Positions 25,484 through 32,692 of a stretch of 64,000 nt of DNA are shown in pieces. A program made the translations under genes and the position numbers. The notes below the pieces were generated by a model. It ran no database searches and was not told where the DNA came from. It saw nothing but the letters and a program-made list of their open reading frames with translations. The DNA is from Polyangiaceae bacterium (GTDB taxonomy: Bacteria > Myxococcota_A > Polyangia > Polyangiales > Polyangiaceae), in the NCBI GenBank assembly GCA_023150915.1, contig JAKLKA010000015.1, positions 1 to 64,000 of the forward strand. Reading direction: 5' to 3'. Each line of letters starts with the position of its first letter. Position 1 is the first letter of the stretch.

Positions 25484-26308
25484 GTGATTCACGGAATCTG
25501 GGGGCAGCCCTTCATCGATCTCGAGCAGCTTCTGGACCTGTCGGAGCTCGACGCCATCCACGAAGAGGTGTGCCTTGGGCTGGCGCAGGTTCCGGTGGCG
25601 TACACCGGGGGCAGCCATCGCTCGATGGGGATCATGCCGCCGTCGCTGGCCGCCGAGGCGCTGGGCGACTACGGCAGCGTGCTCCGGCAACTGTCCCGCG
25701 AAGACCGCGCGGTCTTCGCGTCGCTGGCCGACGACCCCATCGCCGCCCGCGACCAAGACACCCTCGACTTCGGCGAAGAGCGCCCGCGTGCGCTTTCGCG
25801 GCGTCAGCAGCTCTGGCTCGAGTATCGCCACGGCGTCTACTTCCCGTGGAAGGTGTACTTCGAGATGATCCCCAACCACTATTGGGACGAGAAGGCCAGC
25901 GCGGAGGGCAAATCGTTCACCCGCGAAGCGCGCACCTTCTTCCCGAAGACCATCGCATTCGTGAGGGGGTTGCCGTTCACGCAGATCGGCCGCTGCAACG
26001 TCATGGGCCTGCGCGCGCTCGACTACGGCACGGTGCACCTGGACGGCGACCCGGCCAAGAAACCCGAGGTCGACCACTTCATCACCTTCTGTCCAGGCGG
26101 CAACAAGCGCTTGTTCTTGTGGGACGAAGAGCGCCAGGAACGGCTGTTCATCGACCGCCGCGCGTACTGGTTCAACGACAGCGACTACCACGGGGTGGAA
26201 AGCGCCCCATACTTCCGTTATTCGATCCGAGTCGACGGGGTGTTCCAGCCGGAGTTCCTGCGGTCGCTCGAGGCTCGGTACCCCGAGCGACCACGAGGTG
26301 ACGAGTGA
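25484..26308 (+). CDS. 2OG-Fe(II) oxygenase-like protein, paralogue B
   Basis: 274 residues, a diverged copy of the protein at 23309. The iron-site motif is HLD (in GTVHLDGDP), the distal His is in DYHGVES and the 2-oxoglutarate Arg in FRYSIRVDG. GTG 25484 follows a TAGCCT box by 11 bases. It heads a tight three-gene operon: its TGA overlaps the GTG of the membrane-protein gene, which in turn overlaps the next gene. Arising by duplication and then placed on either side of the ATP-grasp gene, the two oxygenases may act on two positions or two products. Confidence 0.82.
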   Translation: MIHGIWGQPFIDLEQLLDLSELDAIHEEVCLGLAQVPVAYTGGSHRSMGIMPPSLAAEALGDYGSVLRQLSREDRAVFASLADDPIAARDQDTLDFGEERPRALSRRQQLWLEYRHGVYFPWKVYFEMIPNHYWDEKASAEGKSFTREARTFFPKTIAFVRGLPFTQIGRCNVMGLRALDYGTVHLDGDPAKKPEVDHFITFCPGGNKRLFLWDEERQERLFIDRRAYWFNDSDYHGVESAPYFRYSIRVDGVFQPEFLRSLEARYPERPRGDE

Positions 26309-27756
26309 ATCCGAACGACCCGTCTTTCAAAGAAGCGTATCGCGTCGACAAGCCTGGGATCGTCGGCGCCAAGTGGTGGCAAGAGGGGCTGGCCGAGCAG
26401 ACCGCGGTGGCCGTGCCGCGCCGCACGGCGCTCGCGGGAATGCTGGGCATGGCCACGGTGATCGGCGGCATCGCGGTGATCGGCGGTGCGCTCGCCATCT
26501 GCGGCGCAGCGGCCGGGGAAGACGAGGTCGACTTCAAGACCGTCGACCAGGCGTCGCTGGAGACGCAGCGCAACTACGGCTGGAACTTCGGGGCAATCAC
26601 CGAGAACCTGGTGTTCGACGGCGAGCAGAAGACCGCGTTCGATCGCAGCGCGCTCGGCCGGCTGCGCGCCGAGCTCATGCCCGTCAGAGGTGACCTGCGC
26701 CCGTTCCACTGGCCGACCTTGTTCGAGGCGCCCACCGCCATGCCGAAGACGCCCGTCGCGGGCGAGTCGCCCACCACGCCGCTCGGCGACGTGCTCAAGC
26801 CCATCTTCACGTCTGCGATGGATGTCGCGTACCGTCGCGGAAGGGCCATCGCGGCGCTGTTCGACAAGGCAGCCGCGGGCACGGCGGTGCTGGTCGACCT
26901 GCCGGGCCCCGAGGCCGTGGCGCTGGCCGCCGGCATGGCCGATCGCTTCGACCCGGTCTCGACCTTCGACAACTGGCCGCACCCGCGGGGCGTCGTCCCG
27001 GCGCACCTCACCCTGGCCGCCGTGGCGTATTACCAGCCGCTCTTTGCCAAGGCCCAACAGCGCCGCACGCTGGCCGCGCTGCCGCTCTTGGTGCTCGATC
27101 GAAAGCGCCTGAGTCCGTACACCGACGAGACACGCCAGTTCGACAATCGCTACGTCGCCAAGCTGCCGCCGCCCGACGGGCTCAAGAGCCTGGGGGTGAA
27201 ACGCCTGCTTTACGTGGTGCCGGGCAGCGGCGAGTCGGCCGAGCTGGACGACCTGAACCAAGACTTCGTCGACTACGAGAAGGCGGGCATAGACGTGAAG
27301 ATGGTCGCAGCCACCGATTTCTCTGCGGGCAGCCCCAACCTGTCGCCCGACGAGAGGCAGAAGCTCGAGCAGGCTGGCGAGTGGCCGCCCTACTACTACG
27401 GCGGTGATGCCGGGTCGTCGGAGGGTTTCTGGTCGGATTACGGCTGGGAGTCGGGAACCACCGCGCCGGCGAGGAAGCTCTCGGCGGGTCGTCGGTCGTC
27501 CTCGCTCAAGGGCTGGGCACCGACCGCGCGCGCGACCGCCTTCGGTTCGAGCACCTCGGCGCCCAGCGCCAGCCCCGATGGCACCGGCTCGATGAGCAAG
27601 GCTGCCAAGGTCGCCATCGGCACCGTGGGTGTCGCGGTCGCGGTCGGCACCGGGGTGGTGCTCGGAACGCGCTACGGCACGGGCCGCACTTCTGGCCCGC
27701 GCACGGGCGGGCGCAGCGGTTCGTTTGGCCGCTCTACCGGGTCGGGCTCGGGCTGA
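26305..27756 (+). CDS. Unknown membrane-anchored protein with Gly/Ser/Arg C-terminal tail
   Basis: 483 residues; no known domain recognised. Residues about 33-68 are strongly hydrophobic and small (one or two membrane helices, MLGMATVIGGIAVIGGAL). The central 300 residues read as a mixed alpha/beta domain (AVLVDLPGPEAVAL, PLLVLDRKRL, RLLYVVPGSGES), followed by a YYYGGDAG aromatic/acidic patch, a low-complexity Ser/Ala stretch, a second hydrophobic helix (about 433-455) and a tail rich in Gly, Ser, Thr and Arg. The tail recalls the Gly/Ser-rich end of YgiB/YjfM proteins encoded beside GSP-synthase-like ligases, so it may be the ligase's protein target (inference). Starts and stops overlap both neighbours. 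Confidence 0.82.
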   Translation: MNPNDPSFKEAYRVDKPGIVGAKWWQEGLAEQTAVAVPRRTALAGMLGMATVIGGIAVIGGALAICGAAAGEDEVDFKTVDQASLETQRNYGWNFGAITENLVFDGEQKTAFDRSALGRLRAELMPVRGDLRPFHWPTLFEAPTAMPKTPVAGESPTTPLGDVLKPIFTSAMDVAYRRGRAIAALFDKAAAGTAVLVDLPGPEAVALAAGMADRFDPVSTFDNWPHPRGVVPAHLTLAAVAYYQPLFAKAQQRRTLAALPLLVLDRKRLSPYTDETRQFDNRYVAKLPPPDGLKSLGVKRLLYVVPGSGESAELDDLNQDFVDYEKAGIDVKMVAATDFSAGSPNLSPDERQKLEQAGEWPPYYYGGDAGSSEGFWSDYGWESGTTAPARKLSAGRRSSSLKGWAPTARATAFGSSTSAPSASPDGTGSMSKAAKVAIGTVGVAVAVGTGVVLGTRYGTGRTSGPRTGGRSGSFGRSTGSGSG

Positions 27757-28313
27757 TGGCAAACTCGGTCTTCGCCATCGAGATCGCCGCGCGTACCTAC
27801 CCGAACGATCCGTTCCGACGAGCACTGCACGGCTTGATTCGATCTCAACCGTCGATGCAGAGCCCGATCCAGAAGCGCCAGCTGTATTTCCAGGCGGCGC
27901 AGCACATTGGCGTGAACTTCGCCTCGGTCGACTACGGCTGCTGGGATTATTGGCCCGACCACGACAAGGCCGTGGCCGACTTCGAGATGTGGACCCAGGG
28001 CATGGTGACGGAAGAGGGCGCTCGTCAGGGGCCGGCCTACGACGGACCGCCGCGCTACTTGACCTTCACCATGGCCTTCCTGATGGTGCACGGGTCGCCC
28101 ACCGACCAGGCCATCGCACAGCGCTGCAGTGTCCAGCAAGACAGCCTCTGGCGTCGCGACGTGTTCGGCTACATCGTGCAGGCCGTCGCCGCCATCGACT
28201 TTTCCGACGTGCAATCCGACGTCGTCTACCTGATCCCCGGTGACGACGCCTTCGCGCTCACCCCGCAAGATCTGTCACTGCCGAAGTTCCAGTACCTGCG
28301 GCAGCTGACCTGA
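27756..28313 (+). CDS. Hypothetical protein, third gene of the 2OG-oxygenase operon
   Basis: 185 residues, soluble, no signal or membrane segment. It has an aromatic-rich segment (VDYGCWDYWPDHD) and helical C-terminal half. No family recognised. Its ATG overlaps the TGA of the Gly/Ser-tailed membrane protein gene by one base, so it is almost certainly co-translated with it. The helical DPFRRALHGLIRSQPS start and the YLTFTMAFLMVHGS segment suggest an all-alpha fold, perhaps an adaptor for its neighbour. Functional statements beyond linkage would be guesses. Confidence 0.8.
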   Translation: MANSVFAIEIAARTYPNDPFRRALHGLIRSQPSMQSPIQKRQLYFQAAQHIGVNFASVDYGCWDYWPDHDKAVADFEMWTQGMVTEEGARQGPAYDGPPRYLTFTMAFLMVHGSPTDQAIAQRCSVQQDSLWRRDVFGYIVQAVAAIDFSDVQSDVVYLIPGDDAFALTPQDLSLPKFQYLRQLT

Positions 28314-28316
28314 GCT

Positions 28317-29072
28317 TCAGAACCAGACTTCCCACTGGTTTGGCTCGACCTCGGCGGCGTGCGCGGTGACGCTGACGCGATCGCGACGGCCGCCGAACGG
28401 CTGGATCTGATGGAGCCGATAGCTGTCGAATACGCACAGTTCGCCCACGCCGTACTCAACCAGGGTGCTGGGCCTCTCTAGCTCGTCTGCCGTGGCTTCA
28501 TCGGCGCCCGAATGCAGCACGTCCCACAGCGCAATGCCCCCGCCGCGCTGCGGAGCATGCAGCATGAGCAGCAGCGAGAGCGCAGGCTTCTTCGCGCGCA
28601 CGTGCTCGTCCGTCAGCCCCTCGGTGTCGAAGTGCACGACACCCCCACGACGTGCCACCACCTCGCCGTTCGGGAACACGTGTACACCCGGGCCGCACCA
28701 CCCGGCGCGGACCGTGGCCGAGCCACCCGAGAGCGCCTGCACCGTGTCGAGCACGCGCTGCTGCATCCCCGGCAGCGTGGCCTCGACCAGGCGATTCGAG
28801 GCGGCGGCGTTCTCGAAGTAATCGTCCGACAGGTCCTCTTCGAGGTGGGTGTACCAGGCCCGGCCCAGGGAATACTGCTCGCCGCCGAAGGCCGGGGTCC
28901 AGTGCGCGCGCGCGCGATACACCGCGTTGGTCCAGGCGTGGCACTCTTCCCAGGGCGAGAACCCGGGGAAGCGCAGCGCGAAATGGCGGCTCACATCCGT
29001 GAGCAGGCGGTCACGATCTCCGGGCTCGGACGGCGGCCATGCGACTTCGCGCGGCATGTCGCTCGGGAGCAT
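28317..29072 (-). CDS. 2OG-Fe(II) oxygenase (prolyl-hydroxylase-like)
   Basis: 251 residues. The double-stranded beta-helix core (about 105-245) shows HFD (in VVHFDTEG) as the HxD motif, the distal His in YRLHQIQP and the 2-oxoglutarate-binding Arg in RRDRVSVTAH, plus a GGGIALWDV strand. The first 100 residues are helical and acidic. It is not closely related to the two paralogues at 23309 and 25484, so this is a third, separate oxygenase in 6 kb. It converges with the three-gene operon, with 3 bases between stop codons. ATG 29072 or the in-frame ATG at 29057. Confidence 0.85.
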   Translation of the reverse strand: MLPSDMPREVAWPPSEPGDRDRLLTDVSRHFALRFPGFSPWEECHAWTNAVYRARAHWTPAFGGEQYSLGRAWYTHLEEDLSDDYFENAAASNRLVEATLPGMQQRVLDTVQALSGGSATVRAGWCGPGVHVFPNGEVVARRGGVVHFDTEGLTDEHVRAKKPALSLLLMLHAPQRGGGIALWDVLHSGADEATADELERPSTLVEYGVGELCVFDSYRLHQIQPFGGRRDRVSVTAHAAEVEPNQWEVWF

Positions 29073-29153
29073 GACCCGAGAACCGTGTCCAGCCAGGCGT
29101 CAGGCGTCAAGCAAAGACTCGCCGCACTCGCTGCGCTAGCGTTGCCGTCGATC

Positions 29154-29798
29154 ATGCTAGTGCTCGCCGGCACCGAAGAGCTGAGCTTCGAGCTCACCGG
29201 CAGCGCCGCGCCGATCGCGGCGCGAGCGCACCTGCCACCCCAGGTCGAGCTCTGGCAAACGGGGGGCGCTGCGCGGGTCGCCCTCACGGTCTTTCGGATG
29301 AGGGGACTTCGCTTGCGCGGCCAACCGGGCCCGGGCTTCGACTATTCCGAGGCGCTGTGGCGAGTGGCCGTGCGGCACGAAGACCAGCTCGCTTGGCTGG
29401 CCGTCAGCTGCGATCTCGACTCGGCGCTGGTGCGGGGCATGGGCCGTGCGCTGATCCGCTACCCGGTGCGTGCCGGGGCCTTCGCTCTGGCCGCCGACGG
29501 CTTCTCGGCGCGCGCCGGCGGTGGCGTGCTGGCGGTCGGTCTCGGCGGCGTGGTCGCGCACGACGTCGAGTCTCCCGGGGCCCGCCCCCTGCTCGTGGCG
29601 AGCGGCGGCCGCCTCTGGCGCGTGCCCTGGGCGGAGGTCGCCGGGCTGGACGCCGGTGCGCGTGAGGTCAGCGTGAACGTCGACACCCTGAGCGCCCTCA
29701 CCCTGGGTGCCGTGAAGTGGGATCGCGCGGCCCTGTGCTTGCGCGGCCGCGGTCACCGTTGCGGCCGAGCCCGCCCGGTCGCCCGTCAGCGCGGCTGA
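29154..29798 (+). CDS. Conserved hypothetical protein (weakly DUF2071/YqjF-like)
   Basis: About 214 residues. The body reads as a beta-barrel-like fold: FELTGSAAPIAARAHLPP, VALTVFRMRGLRLRGQPGPGFDYSEALWRVAVRH, LAWLAVSCDLDSALVRGMGRALIRYPVRAGAF. The last piece, two strands around a small-molecule pocket with a conserved Arg and YPVR, weakly recalls DUF2071/acetoacetate-decarboxylase-like proteins. Codon third positions support this strand. The start is uncertain: ATG 29154 or GTG 29085 upstream in frame, which would add a hydrophobic segment. Overlaps the convergent phosphofructokinase gene by 13 bases. Confidence 0.65.
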   Translation: MLVLAGTEELSFELTGSAAPIAARAHLPPQVELWQTGGAARVALTVFRMRGLRLRGQPGPGFDYSEALWRVAVRHEDQLAWLAVSCDLDSALVRGMGRALIRYPVRAGAFALAADGFSARAGGGVLAVGLGGVVAHDVESPGARPLLVASGGRLWRVPWAEVAGLDAGAREVSVNVDTLSALTLGAVKWDRAALCLRGRGHRCGRARPVARQRG

Positions 29799-31081
29799 GG
29801 CTCGATCCGCGTCTCGAGCTGGCGGGCGAGCCGGTGGAAATCGCTGCTGGTGCGCAGGTAGCGCACCCCGGCGATCAGCGTTTCTGGGTCGACCAGCTCG
29901 CGGAACGGCACGAACTGCAGATCGAGCTGGCCGCTGACACTGACCATGTGCCCGTCGAGGCCTTCGTCCACCAGGCCACGATAGGCGCCCAGGCCCAGCT
30001 GGCTGCCCAGCATCACGTCGAAGGCGTGGGGGGCCGCGCAGCGCGAGGCATAGCCGAGCTGCACGCCGGTGAGTCGCTTGTCGCGCCCCGTGCGCTCGCG
30101 GAAACGCTTGGCGGCCAGCTCGGCCACCAGCTTGCCGATGTCGATTCGCCCGAGCGAGACGTGCCCGTGCTCGTCGCGCGGCACGCCCTGCAAGAACGAG
30201 TGGGGCAGGATCTCGGCCAACCCCTCGGCCAAGACCACGGTACCGTAGTGCTTGCCGCGCTTCTCGCGGGTGAGGATGAGATCCACGATGCGATCGCACA
30301 GCGCATCGAGCGAGAGCCGCGTCTCTCGGTGAGTCACGCCGGCTGCATCGGTCACCTCTTCTTCGACTGCCAACGCGCCCTCTACGTCTTCCACGCCGAC
30401 CACCATGTGCGCCTCGCCGGCAATGGCTACCCCGTAGGCGAGCCAGCCGGTCTTTCGGCCCATGGTCTCGACGATGAAGTAGCTCTTGGTGGCCATCGCA
30501 TCCGCGCGCAGATTGAGCAGCTCTTTGCCCATGAAGTCGACCGCGGTGAAGAACCCGAAGGTGAAGTCGATGCCGCGATAGTCGTTGTCGATGGTCTTGG
30601 GTACGTGCACGATGTGCACGCGCTTGTCGCCCGCGGGCAGCTGCTTCTGGTACTCGAACAGCAGGTTGGCGCTCTTGAGCGTGTCGTCCCCACCGATCGA
30701 CACCAGCGCGTCGATACCCAGGTCGAGCAGCCCCCGGTGCACCCGCCGAAGCGGCGCAGTCTTGACCGGATCGGACAGATCGGCGCGCGAGCGCACCGCC
30801 TTGCCGGGATTGGCCCGAGCGGTGCCCACCAAGATGCCGCGCGCGTTCCGGAGCCCGCGCAGGTGGTGATCTTGGAACACGAAATAGTCGCTGCCCTCGG
30901 CCAGCGGGCGGGTTTCGGCGTCGTATTCCTGCAGGCCCGAGTAACCGTTCATGAAGCCGACCACCTCGCGCCCGTTGCGACGGAACGCCATGGTGGCAGC
31001 GGCGATCACCGAGTTGGCTCCGGGGGCGGGCCCGCCGGCGAACACGATCCCCGCCCGACGAATGGAAGGCTTGCTTTGCAT
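29786..31081 (-). CDS. pfp: 6-phosphofructokinase, PPi-dependent type
   Basis: 431 residues. Phosphofructokinase signatures: GGPAPGANSVI at the N-terminus, IGGDDTLKSA, PKTIDNDY, the MGRKTGWLAYG substrate motif and AEGLAEILP. In ATP-dependent enzymes the first two motifs read GGDGS and PGTIDND; GGDD and PKTIDND with Asp and Lys mark the pyrophosphate-dependent group, so it should use PPi reversibly in glycolysis/gluconeogenesis. Length fits PPi-type bacterial enzymes. Its ATG overlaps the stop of the Cys-rich lipoprotein gene upstream, an odd coupling of a cytoplasmic and an exported protein. Confidence 0.92.
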   Translation of the reverse strand: MQSKPSIRRAGIVFAGGPAPGANSVIAAATMAFRRNGREVVGFMNGYSGLQEYDAETRPLAEGSDYFVFQDHHLRGLRNARGILVGTARANPGKAVRSRADLSDPVKTAPLRRVHRGLLDLGIDALVSIGGDDTLKSANLLFEYQKQLPAGDKRVHIVHVPKTIDNDYRGIDFTFGFFTAVDFMGKELLNLRADAMATKSYFIVETMGRKTGWLAYGVAIAGEAHMVVGVEDVEGALAVEEEVTDAAGVTHRETRLSLDALCDRIVDLILTREKRGKHYGTVVLAEGLAEILPHSFLQGVPRDEHGHVSLGRIDIGKLVAELAAKRFRERTGRDKRLTGVQLGYASRCAAPHAFDVMLGSQLGLGAYRGLVDEGLDGHMVSVSGQLDLQFVPFRELVDPETLIAGVRYLRTSSDFHRLARQLETRIEPQPR

Positions 31082-31974
31082 CACTTGGTGTTCGATGTGC
31101 CCGTGCACATGGTCTTGGAAACGAAATCCGAGCCGCACTTGCCGTCGTCGCACTCGTGCGAGGCGCACTCGACCCAGTCCCCGCACGCGGCACCCGTGGC
31201 CTTCTCGGCAACGCACTTGCCGCCCCCGCAGTACGCACCGTCGGCGCACTGGCCCTCACCCGTGCACGTGCCCCCCAACGCCACGCGGGCGACGCACTTT
31301 TCGGCGGACATGTCGCAGTAAGCGCTCGCGACGCAGTCGTCATACGAGCAGGTCTCGCCGATCTTGGCGGCGGCGCCGCACTTGCCGTCGGAGCGGCACA
31401 CCAGCCCGTCGTTGGTGAAGCAGCTGGCGTTTCCGCCGCTGGCGCCACCCATCCCGCCGCTGCACGAGGTGGTGGCCCCATCCTCGGTGCAGGTGCTCGA
31501 GCACCCGTCGCCCAGCTTGCCGCGGGGCTCTTGCACGCAAACGCCGTCGTTGCAGTCCGCGTCGCCGCCGGCCGGCGCGATGCACTCGGCGCTGGACGTG
31601 CATTTGCCGCCCGCCGCCACGGTGCCGACCACCACGTTCTCGCAGGGACCCGGATCCGGAGCGCCGCCACAGGCCTTCACCATGCTCGCCGCGTGGGCCA
31701 CGCAATCGCCGCCCCTCTGCGGGTCGTACTGCACCGCGCCGGTGGTCATGTTCTTGTACATGCCCTCGAGCAGCACCGCGCACTTGGCGGCATCGTGTAC
31801 ATAGCCCGCCTGCTGGCAGCACGAGCCGATGTTGTCGCAGACCGCGCGCGCCAGCTCTGCCGGGAATTTCTCTTTTGCAACGGGGGCCGCGCTGGTGCCG
31901 CCCCCGTCGGTCGAGCCCCCGCAGCCCGTGAAGGCGACCCAGCCCAATAAAACCCCGCCGAACAAGCGCTGCAT
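31081..31974 (-). CDS. Cys-rich lipoprotein (Dickkopf-like repeats)
   Basis: 297 residues. Signal with lipobox FTGC, Gly/Ser linker, a helical domain with paired Cys (CDNIGSCCQQAGYV, about 45-110) and then repeated GxxCxxxxxC...ADCxxGxC units (GKCTSSAEC, GDADCNDGVC, GETCSYDDC, SAYC, GGTCTGEGQC, GAYCGGGKC) ending in a short tail. This arrangement is common in Polyangia exported proteins. ATG 31974 has TACGCA six bases upstream and no ribosome binding site. The stop TGA overlaps the phosphofructokinase ATG. Confidence 0.85.
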   Translation of the reverse strand: MQRLFGGVLLGWVAFTGCGGSTDGGGTSAAPVAKEKFPAELARAVCDNIGSCCQQAGYVHDAAKCAVLLEGMYKNMTTGAVQYDPQRGGDCVAHAASMVKACGGAPDPGPCENVVVGTVAAGGKCTSSAECIAPAGGDADCNDGVCVQEPRGKLGDGCSSTCTEDGATTSCSGGMGGASGGNASCFTNDGLVCRSDGKCGAAAKIGETCSYDDCVASAYCDMSAEKCVARVALGGTCTGEGQCADGAYCGGGKCVAEKATGAACGDWVECASHECDDGKCGSDFVSKTMCTGTSNTK

Positions 31975-31980
31975 GCTCGC

Positions 31981-31986
31981 TGCGTA
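31981..31986 (-). promoter_or_regulatory. Putative -10 box (TACGCA), leaderless promoter
   Basis: On the minus strand TACGCA is followed by exactly 6 bases and ATG 31974. The last base differs from the TAnnnT pattern. Confidence 0.35.
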
Positions 31987-32038
31987 CCACGGCGGCTCTC
32001 GACCTTCCAGGCGACTTCCGGGTACGCTCCCGTTCACC

Positions 32039-32632
32039 ATGAAGCGAGTCTGCGCCCTGGTGATTTCCTTCGCGTGTGCGGCGTGCGGTGGCGAGTCGTC
32101 GGAAGACGGCGGCGCCACGGGCGGAAGCGGTGGCAGCGGCGGCGCTGGTGGCAGTGGCGGCAGCGGCGGCAGCGGCGCGACCGGTGGCGGCGGCGCTGCT
32201 GGCAGCGGCGCGACCGGTGGGAGCGGCGCGACCGGTGGGAGCGGCGCAACCGGTGGGAGCGGCGCAACCGGCGGCGCCGGCGGCAGCGGAGGGGGCGCGA
32301 CCGTGGCGTGCGACCCGAGCCCCGTGAACTGCAAATCGATGCCGCCCACCTGCGCCAAAGGCGAGGTGCCGTCGGTCCAGGGCACCTGCTGGGGGCCGTG
32401 CGTGCCGATCTTGACCTGCGCCCCGGTCAAGGACTGCTCCACATGCACCAAGGGCTTTTGTGCCGAGTACAAGGCAATGGCCACCGAGTACCGCTGCGTG
32501 CTTCCGGGCATGACCTGCGCGGCCCTCGCGTGCTCGTGCCTCGCCGACTACTTCTGCGTGTCGCCCTACGACGCCTGCGCCACACCGGCGAGCAGTCCGG
32601 CCAAGGTCTCTTGCGAGTGCACCACCTGCTGA
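32039..32632 (+). CDS. Lipoprotein with Gly-rich spacer and Cys-rich C-terminal domain
   Basis: 197 residues. Lipobox CAAC near residue 16, then a spacer of about 70 residues made almost only of Gly, Ser, Ala and Thr (GATGGS repeats), then a compact domain of about 105 residues with some 16 Cys (GTCWGPC, CSTCTKGFCAEYKA, CSCLADYFC, CECTTC). The Cys count and spacing suggest a small knot-like surface module held away from the membrane. No family recognised. A TACGCT box lies 10 bases upstream of the ATG. Confidence 0.82.
   Translation: MKRVCALVISFACAACGGESSEDGGATGGSGGSGGAGGSGGSGGSGATGGGGAAGSGATGGSGATGGSGATGGSGATGGAGGSGGGATVACDPSPVNCKSMPPTCAKGEVPSVQGTCWGPCVPILTCAPVKDCSTCTKGFCAEYKAMATEYRCVLPGMTCAALACSCLADYFCVSPYDACATPASSPAKVSCECTTC
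32204..32275 (+). repeat. 18-bp tandem repeat (four units) coding for SGATGG
   Basis: Units start at 32204, 32222, 32240 and 32258 and differ at only one or two bases; a fifth looser copy begins at 32171. In frame, each unit encodes Ser-Gly-Ala-Thr-Gly-Gly in the lipoprotein spacer. Such a tract can change length by slippage without breaking the frame. Confidence 0.85.
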
Positions 32633-32692
32633 GGCGCAATTCTTTCACGGGCAATTGCTCCCTGTTTGTTCGACGATGGCGGCGTGATCAGG

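Noticed and set aside
30700-31081. Possibility that the phosphofructokinase is ATP-dependent
   Set aside because: Both diagnostic positions (GGDD and PKTIDND) are of the PPi type; ATP-type enzymes have Gly at each.
29799-31670. Long minus-strand frame running beyond the phosphofructokinase in another phase
   Set aside because: It is a shadow of the phosphofructokinase and Cys-rich lipoprotein genes; the composition is Ala/Arg-rich without motifs.
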